A stretch of DNA of 64,000 nucleotides from Trichomonas vaginalis G3. Taxonomy: Eukaryota; Parabasalia; Trichomonadida; Trichomonadidae. This document shows, in pieces, positions 31,482 through 41,683 of this stretch. Within the stretch, counting starts at the first letter, position 1. The number at the start of each line of letters is the position of its first letter. A model generated the notes under the pieces. It saw only the letters and a program-made list of their open reading frames with translations, made no database searches and was not told the origin of the DNA. The translations under genes and the position numbers were made by a program. Where the stretch lies: contig NC_067204.1 of assembly GCF_026262505.1 (NCBI RefSeq), positions 18,206,165 through 18,270,164 of the forward strand, written 5' to 3'.

Positions 31482-32380
31482 AAATAAAGAGTGCAATTTA
31501 CTCTACTTGTTTTGAAGTTGTCAAAATACTCTGTTATTTTTTCCTTTAACAATGGCAAATCTTCTTTGAAGGTAAGTATTGTACAACCTTTAATATCATA
31601 GTGTTTGAGGTAACGTCTTGAACTATTTTGTTTCACATCTTTCATTTCGGTGTCATTGAAATCGGTAAGTTTTCGCGATAGAACCAATTTCTGTCAGATT
31701 TGTAAATCTTAGCAAGGCGTAAAAAGCTTTTTTGTTCTTCTGACTAAAGCAACATAACTATATCTCTGTCTTCTTCTTTCTCAACTCTTCAGTATAAATC
31801 AATACTATATTCTTCCTTTCCTTTTGTCGGTATCTTCGGTCATATACTTGTGTGTTTATTTATGGTTTCTTTTTTTTCTTGAGTATGTTTCTTGTCTTTG
31901 TCTGATCATCTTTTTGCTGTCAATGACTTCATCTTTGCTGATAGTTTCTTTTCATTCTCTTCACGGTTCTTGTCTATGAATTCGTCAAGAAGTCTGTAAA
32001 CATGCCATGCATAACGAGGAGAAGCCCACATTGCAAACTGCATTTACTAAAAGTCTATGTACATAATAATCCTCTTAAATTTATTGGCAAATTTTTACGA
32101 TTTTCATGTTGTTTTATGCATGGCCGAAAAAAGTCGGTCTAGAGAAATTTCACTCAAAAGTTTCTTGTGTCTTTGGTTTTGAACCAGTCGTCTGCGTGTT
32201 TAGGTGTCTGAGCAAAAACATGCTGTCAAAATACTTTTGCATTTGTACATATCGTTCTTTGATCCGAACGAATGAGACGGAGTTGTTTGTTAAACTGAAC
32301 CCACTCATATTCTTCATTTATAGCTTCATGGACATAGTTTGAATAACTGTTGTTGTTTCTCTGTTGTTGACATATCTGTC
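31472..32380 (-). pseudogene. Maverick KilA-N/BRO-like DNA-binding gene region
   Basis: Part of the Maverick fossil. On the minus strand a segment MWASPRYAWHVYRLLDEFID, followed by Lys/Glu-rich coil, resembles the end of KilA-N/BRO (MSV199-type) domains. The C-terminal portion (LSRKLTDFNDTEMKDV..., GCTILTFKEDLPLLKEKI) resembles the domain that often follows them in large DNA viruses. The region is broken. The assignment is by pattern and moderately uncertain. Confidence 0.5.
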
Positions 32381-32489
32381 TTTACATACAAAATAAAAAA
32401 TAATTTTATAAAGAAAATTATGCGTTTTATTTTTCTATCTTAAGGAAAATCACGAAATTTGGTCATTTTTCAGCAAAAACATATTTGAG

Positions 32490-32700
32490 GGTTAAGGTTA
32501 GATCTCACCTGTTTTTTCACCTCTTTTTTTCACAAGCGTTTTACATGAATTGTACGATGTATATTTGAAATCCTAAACAGTTTTTGTAGCTTCTATTTCT
32601 TCTTTTAGTACATCGAATAGTTTAACAGATGCGCGAAAGTTTCTTTATATTTCTTTTCTTGACGTCAGATAGAAGGAAATCTTTGCTGTTGGAATAGTTT
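32490..32700 (-). pseudogene. Partial duplicate of the neighbouring 313-residue gene
   Basis: Part of the Maverick fossil. Starting at ACAAGCGTTTTACATG (about 32532) the sequence follows the distal part of the gene at 32938-33879 (from 32940) with many differences. It is an old, decayed local duplication. Confidence 0.65.
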
Positions 32701-32831
32701 TTGTCAAGACTTCATTGTAAATGACCAAAAAATATATTTTATGTTAGGAATGTTAGATCTAACCATGTTTTTCTAACACGCTTTCTAACATGGTCTAAAA
32801 CACACAAAAACTCACTGAATTTTCATTATTT

Positions 32832-32936
32832 CTTCGTAAATGTTTTGTCAAGACTTCTTCGTAAATGACCAAAAATATATTTTATGTTAGAATGTTAGAT
32901 CTAACATGTTTTCTAACACGTTTTCTAACATAACTA
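32832..32936. repeat. Left arm of an internal inverted repeat
   Basis: Read on the minus strand, this stretch matches 33962-34078: TTAGAAAACATGTTAGATCT, then AAAATATATTTTTG, then TTACGAAGAAGTCTTGACAA. The two arms flank the gene at 32938-33879. Confidence 0.8.
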
Positions 32937-32937
32937 T

Positions 32938-33879
32938 TTACAAGCGTTTTACATGGTATATGTTGCGATGGTTCATGACTTTAAACAGTTTTGTAGCCTC
33001 TATTTCTTCTTTTAGTACATCGAATGTTTTAACTATGCCGAAGGTTTCTTTATATTTCTTCTTGACGTCAGATAGAAGGAAATCGTCAGCAGTTGGATAG
33101 TTTTTGTTCAGAAATTCTAACATGTCCATTTTATTTTCTGCTGGTTTTTCTGCTTCTTTCTTTAAGTCTGCATAGTCGTTTCTCATACGTTCTATCTCTT
33201 TGACGGAGTAGTTATATTTCCTAATTGCTGCTTTACATTTAGAACATTGCGGGTTCATTTTTGCGTTATATTCTGAAACCTTACCTGCTAAAACAACCAA
33301 GGCGTCAATGGTTTTCTTTAACTCAAACATAGCGGGTCTTATTTGTTTGTTCCATATTTTACATCTTCTATCTTTATCTCTTATCTGCCATACACATTCA
33401 GCAACTAACGAAACAAAGTTGTCGTATGTCTTAAATTCTTCAGATTTATATATGTCAGAGATGTTCTTATATACTATGTCGCAATCTTTGTCCATAACTT
33501 TATGGTTGCAATGAAATCCTAGAAACTCATAGTTTACCTTTCGTATGAACTTCTTTATTTCTACTGAGTCAGTTGCTTTGACTTCAATTTCGTCAAATTC
33601 GGGAATAGTTAGTTTTTGCTGCTGAATTTCAGGTAGTTTAGGCAAATGGTCGATGAGGTCCTCCATTTCATAAAGATACTGTTCATTTGTTTCATCTTTC
33701 GCACTACAGTCTAAATTACTTGTTAAAAGTTCTTGCTTTATCTTCTGGATTTCTGTTTCAAAAGTATATGAAGAAGGAATGAAGCTTTTCATTTCTACTA
33801 ACATTGACGTAGGATTCATAACTAACGAGTTTGGTGCTGTTGTTGTTTGGACTGTTGTTGTGCCGATTGTTGAAATCAT
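32938..33879 (-). CDS. Maverick 313-residue protein, unknown, flanked by inverted repeats
   Basis: The open frame starts at 33879 (MISTIGTTTVQTTTAPNSLV...). An acidic helical N-terminal half is followed by a segment with spaced His/Cys (FLGFHCNHKVMDKDCD) and a CxxC (NPQCSKCKAAI), then coiled coil (VKEIERMRNDYADLKKEAEK). The cysteines could bind zinc. The gene is enclosed by inverted arms of about 105-117 bp (32832-32936 and 33962-34078), and its start region was amplified nearby (34251-34600). I do not recognise the family. It looks whole. Confidence 0.65.
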   Translation of the reverse strand: MISTIGTTTVQTTTAPNSLVMNPTSMLVEMKSFIPSSYTFETEIQKIKQELLTSNLDCSAKDETNEQYLYEMEDLIDHLPKLPEIQQQKLTIPEFDEIEVKATDSVEIKKFIRKVNYEFLGFHCNHKVMDKDCDIVYKNISDIYKSEEFKTYDNFVSLVAECVWQIRDKDRRCKIWNKQIRPAMFELKKTIDALVVLAGKVSEYNAKMNPQCSKCKAAIRKYNYSVKEIERMRNDYADLKKEAEKPAENKMDMLEFLNKNYPTADDFLLSDVKKKYKETFGIVKTFDVLKEEIEATKLFKVMNHRNIYHVKRL

Positions 33880-33961
33880 GTCTTTTATACAAAATAAAAA
33901 AAAATAAAAAAATAAAACTAACTTTATTTTTTATTTCGGGAAAATTCATGAAAATTCATGA

Positions 33962-34203
33962 GGTTAGAAAACATGTTAGAAAACATGTTAGATCTAACCA
34001 CTTCACCTAAAATATATTTTTGTCTGATTTACACTCATTACGAAGAAGTCTTGACAAAACATTTACGAAGAAGTCTTGACAAAACATGTACGATGAAGTC
34101 TTGACAAAACATTTACGAAGAAGTCTTGACAAAACATTTACGAAGAAGTCTTGACAAAACATTTACGAAGAAGTCTTGACAAAACATTTACGAAGAAGTC
34201 ATG
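33962..34203. repeat. Right arm of internal inverted repeat and 25-bp tandem array
   Basis: 33962-34078 is the inverted partner of 32832-32936. From 34039 on, a 25-bp unit (TACGAAGAAGTCTTGACAAA and ACATT) repeats head to tail about six to seven times. The units are contiguous without spacers. Confidence 0.85.
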
Positions 34204-34250
34204 AAAATTCAAGAGGTGAAAAAAGAGGTGAAAAAACATTTACGAAGAAA

Positions 34251-34600
34251 TCATATCTTTTATACAAAAAATGAAAAAAAATGACACTTTTTCATTAGAT
34301 AACTGTTATTTTTTGACGAAGTGAAGGTTGACACTTCGTCAAAAAAATCCCTGAAATCATATCTTTTATACAAAAAAATACAAAAAATGACACTTTTTCA
34401 TTAGATAACTGTTATTTTTTGACGAAGTGAAGGTTGACACTTCGTCAAAAAAATCCCTGAAATCATATCTTTTATACAAAAAAATACAAAAAATGACACT
34501 TTTTCATTAGATAACTGTTATTTTTTGACGAAGTGAAGGTTGACACTTCGTCAAAAAAATCCCTGAAATCATATCTTTTATACAAAAAAATACAAAATAA
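34251..34600. repeat. Three 102-106 bp tandem repeats, each with a hairpin, plus a partial fourth
   Basis: Units start at 34251, 34353, 34459 and 34565 (partial). Each contains GAAATCATATCTTTTATACA, which is nearly identical to the minus-strand start region of the gene ending its 5' side at 33879. Each full unit also holds a hairpin with 15-bp arms (TTTTTTGACGAAGTG, 34309-34323, and its complement 34332-34346) around AAGGTTGA. The last two full units are almost identical, so the expansion is recent. Confidence 0.9.
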
Positions 34601-35305
34601 AACTAACTTTATTTTTTCTATCTTAAGGAAATTCATGAAAATTCATGAGGTTAGAAAACATGTTAGAAAACATGTTAGATCTAACATTCTAACATAAACT
34701 TTATTTTTGGGTCCTTTACACTCATTACGAAGAAGAAATCATGACAAAGCATGTACGTTCATGTTTGACAAAACATTTACGAAGAAGTCTTGACAAAACA
34801 TTTACGATGAAATCATGACAAAGCATGTACGAAGAAGTCTTGACAAAACATGTACGATGAAATCATGACAAATCATTTACGAAGAAGTCTTGACAAAACA
34901 TGTACACTCATTACGATGAAGAAGTCTTGACAAAACATGTACGATGAAGTCATGAAAATTCATGAGGTGAAAAAACAGGTGAGAAAACAGGTGAGATCTA
35001 ACCTTCTACCCTAAACATTATTTTTATTGAATTCAGCAACAAAATGAACGAGGTCAGGATGTATGTAAATACATTTGAATTCATTCATAACACCCTTTGT
35101 AAGCTCATAAAATGCTTGTTTTGAGGTCGAGCCACATTTGGCTCCACCGTATTCTTTCAACCAAAACTCAAGAATTTCCCGCATGAATTTTGTATAAAAA
35201 CCAACCGTCTGTATTCCGACGGTTGCTATATTCTTGACAAAACATTTACGAAGAAGTCATGACAAATTCAAGAGGTGAAAAAAGAGGTGAAAAAACAGGT
35301 GAGAT
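34601..35305. repeat. Further degenerate repeat block, non-coding
   Basis: More copies of the TTAGAAAACATGTTAGATCT block (about 34650-34690) and of the 25-bp unit (about 34725-34940, irregular) surround a unique stretch at about 35030-35230. No open frame of interest was recognised here. Confidence 0.65.
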
Positions 35306-35659
35306 CTAACATTCTAACATAAACTTTATTTTTGGGTCCGGGAACAACTTTCTCTCAATTGGAGCTGTAGCATAATCTTTGCGTAAACGGTTCAGACTCT
35401 TTCTCGAACTTCTTGGGTCTCTCTTCGATTTGGATTGAGATTGGAATTGCTGGAACATCCAAGGGTTGGGGAAGTAAGGCATAGGCTGAGGAGGGTAGTT
35501 CGGGAAGCCTTGTGGTGGGTAGTAACCTTGAGGTGGAAATTGGTAGTAATTTGGTGGAGGGACTTGCTGGAACTGAGGTTGCTGAGGAGACTGTTGTGGT
35601 TCTGCAGCTTTCGGTTCTTCTGGCTTTGGAAGGCGTTCAGGAAGAGGAACGTCAGTCAT
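35306..35659 (-). CDS. Maverick proline/tyrosine-rich small protein
   Basis: 117 codons from ATG 35659 (MTDVPLPERLPKPEEPKAAE). A Pro/Gln/Tyr/Phe-rich middle (PPPNYYQFPPQGYYPPQGF) and a basic C-terminal region (SKSKRDPRSSRKSLNRLRK) follow. The frame extends upstream into the 22-bp repeats, but this ATG looks natural. A small basic, proline-rich protein could be a virion core protein. This is inference. The status of the C-terminal end is unclear. Confidence 0.45.
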   Translation of the reverse strand: MTDVPLPERLPKPEEPKAAEPQQSPQQPQFQQVPPPNYYQFPPQGYYPPQGFPNYPPQPMPYFPNPWMFQQFQSQSKSKRDPRSSRKSLNRLRKDYATAPIERKLFPDPKIKFMLEC

Positions 35660-35671
35660 TCGTTTGTGTCC

Positions 35672-35912
35672 TGTCGGAAGGAAAAACTTTTTCTGTCGGA
35701 AGGAAAAACTTTTCCTGTTGGAAGGAAAAATTTTTTCTGTTGGAAGGAAAAATTTTTTCTGTCGGAAGGAAAAACTTTTTCTGAAGTTCGACCAAAAAGT
35801 TCTCAATTTTCGAAAATTTGAATGGTTTACGGACGGACAACTAGAAAATTTTTTCCTGTCGGAAGGAAAAATTTTTTCTGTCGGAAGGAAAAACTTTTTC
35901 TGTCGGAAGGAA
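35672..35912. repeat. 22-bp repeat array (TCGGAAGGAAAAACTTTTTC)
   Basis: About five head-to-tail units at 35672-35781 and three more at 35854-35912 are separated by a 70-bp unique segment. Each unit is partly self-complementary (GAAAAACTTTTTC). Apparent long frames across the array on both strands are repeat artefacts. Confidence 0.85.
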
Positions 35913-35939
35913 GGACTCGGAATGCCAGAAGGATTTGAC

Positions 35940-36290
35940 GAAGCAATTTACCTAATTTAAATAACGAGCTGTTAAAGACTACTTGCGGCAAGGTCATGAA
36001 GCCCAAGGTCAAGTTCACCGCTATTTCTGGAAGGCTGCCTTGAATCTCGAGACTTCGACTCGGAATTCCAATTCAAATTACCAGACGGGACAGCCTACAG
36101 ACGAATAAAGGAGATGAAGAAAGAAGCTCTTCTCAGTTTCTTTGCAAAGCGTCTTGGATAACAACTTCCAAACAGAGAGAGTCCAATTCACGAATTATAC
36201 AAATTCTCAGAGCACTGTTCCACTTCTCGGGTCAGCCATTCTACATAAACCTGTGAAGGCGACAGTCCAACCAGTTCAGTAAACCTTAAC
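35940..36290 (+). pseudogene. Maverick unrecognised coding remnant
   Basis: Part of the Maverick fossil. Short readable pieces (FKLPDGTAYRRIKEMKKEAL) show former coding sequence, but no family is recognisable. It is broken. Confidence 0.3.
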
Positions 36291-36423
36291 GTTTAGAGTA
36301 AAAACTTTTTTTCATTTTTTGTGAAAGTGTCAAAAAAAAATTGTTTTCATGATTTTCTACCGTATGTTAGAAAAAAATTGTTAGAAAACGTGTTAGATCT
36401 AACATGCTAACATAAACATATTT

Positions 36424-37296
36424 TCAATACTTTTTCACACTTTTCGTAGTTATATATGAAGACAATTCGAGATAAAAGTCATTATACAATGGAATAATAG
36501 TTGTGCACACCATTTTGTTGTGAACCAAACTGAAAGTCCAGAGAAACTTGTTACTAAGATGGTTCGTAGAATTTAGAAGCAAGTCATAAAAGTCTCTTAC
36601 CAATACATAGAAAACTATTGTTGCTTGAACTGAAACTTGCATGACACATAACATTTTGAGGTCAAACACGTTTCTATAAACTGTCAAATCTGCTGGTGGA
36701 AGTATATAAATTGAAATGGAGCCATCTGGTGGTAATGGTTCGTTCTGGTTTAGTAACCGAAGAAATTGTGCCCAAGAACGTTTGTCTACTTTCCAAAATA
36801 AAAACTCTGTATCTCTTGGAGGGTTAATTTCAATCTTTTGAAATGAAACGGTGGAGTTCATCTTGTCATATTTCTAGTTCAGATAGTATGTTCATTTAGT
36901 AAAGAGTCGTATTTCTTGAAAATTCCCAATAATATTTGTTCATTGAGTTTGAAAGTCATTTAGAGTTTTTTCAAGACTTTCGTCTGAACGAACTGTAAAA
37001 ATTTCATCATTTCGTCAAATTGTCTATATAGACCATCAGAACCTTTATTATCTGCCATAGAAAATATTACTGCGAACATAAATGCGTTAGTTCTATTTTG
37101 AAAACAAAACTCTTCTAAATCCTATTGCCTTTGCATCTGAATGGACCTTTGAAGCCAACGAATTGGATAGTCAAACCTGTAATGCTCGGGATGAAATTTC
37201 TTCATCTGAAAATAGTCCTACCAGCATTTGTTAAAGATATAGTCTAACGGTTTTGTATCTACTACTTTTGTTCTTTGTTTTTCAACCTGAAGCATT
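36424..37296 (-). pseudogene. Maverick paralogue of the gene at 41684-42532
   Basis: Part of the Maverick fossil. On the minus strand, pieces near the start (TKPLDYIF, YRFDYPIRWL) and near the end (WAQFLRLLNQNEP, IIPLYNDFYLELS) match the intact gene at 41684-42532 (TKPLDELF, YRFDYPLRWL; WYRFMRMLNQPAA, IIPLYHAFYLELS). It is a diverged second member of one element gene family, in opposite orientation. It is broken. Confidence 0.75.
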
Positions 37297-37441
37297 TAAT
37301 ATATGAAAAATATATGTTTTAAAATGGTATGCCATTTCATATTCTCATCTAACAAACAAGTTTCCCAACGGTTCTTCTACCACAAACTCAGCGTACATTT
37401 CAAATAAAATTAAAAAATGTCACTTTTTAAAAAATAAAATT

Positions 37442-38905
37442 TTTACTTCATGCAATGTCTCTAACATCGAAAGGCATGTCCATAAGACGTTCTTCTTCTA
37501 ACCTCTCTAGTCTGTTTGGATAATGGCACGTGCTGTTTCCAAATCCATTTCGTAGCGAAGACCAGACAATTGTCATAGACTTTTATGGGTCTTCCCTTCC
37601 TATATTTAAACTTCTTCGAAACTCTCCAACCATACTTTGCAACTCTGCTTTTATTCTAGCAGATTTTCTATCCATTCTATATGGGGGCATTTTTATAAAA
37701 AAGAAAAAAATATTTTTTTCTTTACTTAACATAACCGCCTGCTGCCATAAGTCTTTGACGCCAACCCATACCAGCTAATGAAGGTTGACTTGGTTTAGTT
37801 TCCAAACTTAAACTTTGGTTTGGTTTATCTTCAGTTTTTGGTTTTTCTTCTTCTATCGGTTTTCGTCACTTTTCGGTTTCTCTGACTTTACTTCACTTGC
37901 AGGAACAGTTGTGTCGTCAACATCTTCATAAATATCATATGCCATTTGTTTTTGTTTTCCTTTCAACTTTTTGTGTTTGTTTAAAGTTTTTAATATTTCG
38001 ACTCTAAGTCAATGGAGATGTTCTATAATGAACTGTTGGTCAGTGAAGTAAACTTTTCCATCTGTTGTTCTCGAAAGCTCCTTCAGACTTCAATATTTTA
38101 TTTGTGAGAGTCTGTTTCTTTTTTTGAGATACTTGCCGTTCCATTTTATGAAAAGTGACTTTGTAGTTAGGGTTTGTATTTCCAGACTGGCACTTTCTAT
38201 TATTGAATTTTTTCTCTTCATCTGTAAGTTCTTTGACAGGTTTTGACAATGGTTCTGAACTTTTGTTTGTGGTGTCAAATCTACCGTTTCAACTTCTTCG
38301 GTCATTTCATCTCAGTAAAAATTTTAGTTTGGTTTGTTTTCAACTGGTTGTTGTTGTTTTTTAAGTCGGTCTAAAACTTCCTGAGGTATAGGAAGAACTT
38401 GACAACACGTTGTGTAACTGCTGGAAGCCGACAAATCCATCTTGAACCCATTGTCTCAATGCTGTATTGTTCATTTCATCTTCAGTAAAAAACTTTACAT
38501 TCCCACGTTTGAGGCGGTTGAGGTTGGTTATTGTTTACCCATTGTTGTGCATGGTTATATCCTCTGTTAAAGAATCTTTCACTTGGTCCATATAGTTCCT
38601 GCTTGGTTATATAGTCATTTGCTTTGTTATAATAGTTTCCTGCTTGTCTTCCTACATTGTCCATCCATCCTTGAACTTTTCCTCTTGTTTCAGGATTTGG
38701 AATAAGATTTGTTGCATCTCGTGCTACATCCAACCTTTCTGTACAGTTTGTATAATAGGTTGTGCTTTCTCTTTAAGTATACCTAATGTACTCAAAATCT
38801 TCCTTCCAACTCCAAATACACCTCTGGCTATTGTCCCACTGCGGCAAAAATCTGGATGCAACTCCTGCTAATGCGCCAAATAAAACCCATTTCTTATAGG
38901 ATAAA
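37442..38905 (-). pseudogene. Maverick cluster of small minus-strand genes
   Basis: Part of the Maverick fossil. At least five small genes can be distinguished by their starts. From right to left: one ending with MDVARDATNLIPNPETRGKV and a Gln/Pro-rich tail (to 38482), MNNTALRQWVQDGFVGF (about 38474), MTEEVETVDLTPQ (38305), MAYDIYEDVDDTTVPASEV (37945), and MPPYRMDRKSARIKAELQSM (37691). All are likely virion accessory or minor capsid proteins by position only. The cluster is broken. Confidence 0.5.
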
Positions 38906-38907
38906 AA

Positions 38908-39865
38908 ATGACGAATCCAAACAAGGACCCCTATGTTTCTAAAGCGACAAAGAAAGCACTCATGATAAAAATCTTAGTTCAACACCAAATGCTTGGTTTA
39001 TGGATATCTTGGAAAACATTCCGAGAGTTAGAAAGATGGACCACCATACTGGCTAATATTTGTCGTCAAAACACAAGATACTGTGAAGCCATACCATTAT
39101 GGTCCAAAAATATTTTAGATGTGAAAACTGCTTTGACAATATTCGTTGACAAATACCATCCAACAAAACTGACATCTGACTGTGAAAGTTCTTTCAAATC
39201 AGATGATGTAAAAAACTATCTGCGTTCAAAAAATGTAAACCAAATTTCATTGTCGACCAAAACCATTCTGCTCTTGGTGTCATTGACGGTTGTATAAAAA
39301 ATGTTAAGAGACTTAAACAACCACAAGGTGGTGAAGCAAATGAAATGTCATATGACGACAAGTATAGACACTTCTCCATGGCAAAGATGAGACAAGTTTT
39401 AAATATTTACATAAGCCGTAAAAAAAAAGGTTTGGGAAACCACTCCCCCGAAGAAATGAAAAACAACCTGACTTAGAGAAAGACTATATATTTAATAATT
39501 TAGTCAAAAGAGACAAACAAGAAAGAATGCCGGGCTTCAAACTTCAGAAAGGTGACAAAGTAAAAATAGAAATACCTAAAACGCGACCCATATGAAAATA
39601 CTATTGACTATGACAACAATGGGAACCCGACAGGTACTCACATTCGTGTTCGTAAAAATAGAAGAAAGTATACAAGAGAATATTATGAAGTTTTAGGCAA
39701 ACATGGCAAAATGTACACACTGCAAGCAGAAGATAAAACGACTATTGTCAGACCTCGTTTCAAAACTTGTCAAAGTTCAAGTGGTATACTTTCAAAAAAC
39801 AGTTCCTAACAAATATTAAGACAACTCCTGACGAATATGCTAAAGAAGTTGAAAATGACGACTAA
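38908..39865 (+). pseudogene. Maverick retroviral-type integrase region
   Basis: Part of the Maverick fossil. A DDE-type core is recognisable: TRYCEAIPLWSKN, VDKYHPTKLTSDCESSF (second catalytic Asp region), and a later lysine-rich segment (GFKLQKGDKVKIEIPKT) like the C-terminal DNA-binding part. It would have made the 6-bp staggered insertion seen at the ends. The start is preceded by the element motif (TTATAGGATAAAAAATG). The region is broken. Confidence 0.75.
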
Positions 39866-39913
39866 GCAATTCTATACCATGCGTAAACTGTCATGTAAGG
39901 TGGCATGTATTCT

Positions 39914-41665
39914 TTACTTTGTCCCGTTGTTTTGCGTATATCCTGAAACGCGATGTGTATGGTTTCCTTCTCCCTGAGTGTCATCCCAGTAACAATTTAT
40001 AGCAAACTTAACGTTATCTTCAACATCATATCCTTTCCCTTTTGTCATTCCTGACCAATCCCAATATCTATGCTTATGCCAACCCGCTTGAGATGTACTT
40101 AAATCTATGTAGTGACTGTGCGCAGGTAAATTTTCACCTGAAATCGTTTTACTTCCACCTGTTTCCTTTGAAGAGTTTGCACAATACAAAAACCTGTCGA
40201 CTATTTGTTCCCATGCACCAACACCAAACATTACTTGAGGACCTCTTGCATCCATAGATGTATAAATAGAACCTACTGGGTTCATTAAATCAAACATATG
40301 AGATATTATAGGATTTGCTCTTTTGAACTTAAAATATAGTGCAACTATTTCAGGTTTCTTCTGGGTTGTGTCAGAATATTTTTATAATATAATCTTATGT
40401 TTTCAGGGTGGGTAAAATCTTGACTATAATATTTATTTCTGTCATCTATATAATAATATACTATTCTCGTTTTTCTATTGCATTATATCTTTATATCTAT
40501 TATAATCTAAATATAATGTTTGCTTTTGTTCATCTGCATGTAGTGTTCCTTCGTCATCTACATAGTCATAATAATATGGTGCTGGAGCTGGGTCAGGCAA
40601 TGTCATATCTGCCATTTCATAAACTCGGAAATATTTCTTTTGTTCGTCTCCATATAAGTTTAAGTAGCAGTTGTTGTCTAATGGAACTTTAACTTGTGTA
40701 CCATTATTCTTTATATAGCTTACATACATTTCATTGTTATTTTTCGGAATGAGTTTATACCGTATACCATTTTTTAAGGAATGTACAAACTGCCATCTAA
40801 AATATTTATTTTCTTCATTGACAGAAAAGTCACCAACAATAGTTTCAATATTTTTTGTTGTTCCTATCAAACTTTGGTATATTTCATTGACATATGTTTT
40901 ATCTGCTTTCTTTTCAAGGCTAACGTTTAAGTCTGTTATTTCAGATATAGAATGTGTATGTCCAACGGCACTTTTCCTGTTTAAGGTTTCTTGTAAGTTT
41001 GTAATATTTGCAATGGTATGTGTATGTCCAACGGCACTTTTACTGTTTAAGGTTTCTTGTAAGTCTGTTATTTCAGATATAGAATGTGTATGTCCAACGG
41101 CACTTTTCCTGTTTAAGGTTTCTTGTAAGTTTGTAATATTTGCAATGGTATGTGTATGTCCAACGGCACTTTTACTGTTTAAGGTTTCTTGTAAGTCTGT
41201 TATTTCAGATATAGAATGTGTATGAGTCTTTTTAGAATATTCGTTTTCAGCTCTTGTCACTTCACTTGACATTTTATTGTCAACATATGTTTTGTCTGCT
41301 AGTTCAGGATGAGTATGTTCTTTTGTTGCATAAGCATTGTTAGCTCTTTCTTCTTCTTTTGCTATTGCATCGTCTACATATTCTTTGTCAGCTTTGTTGT
41401 CAACATCTGCTTTCAAAAGAAGTTCATTTATAGGTTTCTCGTTTAAAGTTCCTTTTGTTGGATTTATACAGACAGTATGGTTCTTATTGTCTTGAAACAG
41501 AAACTCATCTGTCATTGGGTTTAATGTCAGTTTTAAGTTTCCTTCTTTCAATGACTCAGATATCTTAGAATAGTTTGAAAAGTTTGTTGTGTTCTTATTT
41601 AGAGCTTGCATAATGAGTTGTCGGTTGTGTTGTATTTCTCTCATAGACGCTGTTTCATTTGACAT
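39914..41665 (-). pseudogene. Maverick phage-tail-fibre-like gene
   Basis: Part of the Maverick fossil, mostly open (40475-41665 encodes 396 residues from ATG 41665). A helical start (MSNETASMREIQHNRQLIMQ) is followed by alternating 22-residue units (GHTHSISEITDLQETLNSKS / GHTHTIANITNLQETLNRKS). These are typical of trimeric phage tail fibres, with HTH metal-binding motifs. The far end (39914-40297) contains MNPVGSIYTSMDARGPQVMF, WEQIVDRFLYC and GENLPAHSH, closely resembling receptor-binding tips of phage short tail fibres and collar proteins. A host-recognition spike for the virion is the likely role. The gene as a whole is broken. Confidence 0.75.
40925..41225 (-). repeat. 66-bp coding repeat (two alternating types) in the fibre gene
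   Basis: About four and a half 66-bp units of two alternating types form a 132-bp higher-order repeat (GTATGTCCAACGGCACTTTT is common to all). The near identity of like-type units implies recent duplication or conversion. Confidence 0.9.
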
Positions 41666-41683
41666 TTTTATTCTAGATAAAAT
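41666..41683. promoter_or_regulatory. Shared divergent promoter motif (TTTTATTCTAGATAAAAT)
   Basis: This 18-bp near-palindrome centred on CTAG fills the gap between the fibre start (minus, 41665) and the start of the plus gene at 41684. It is the same motif as at 26579-26597. Confidence 0.6.

Noticed and set aside
34039-34203. CRISPR-like array of short repeats
   Set aside because: The 25-bp units abut directly without spacers, in a eukaryotic element. It is a plain tandem repeat.
35652-35960. Phe/Lys-rich frames across the 22-bp repeats on both strands
   Set aside because: They arise from the repeat unit itself and have no independent coding character.
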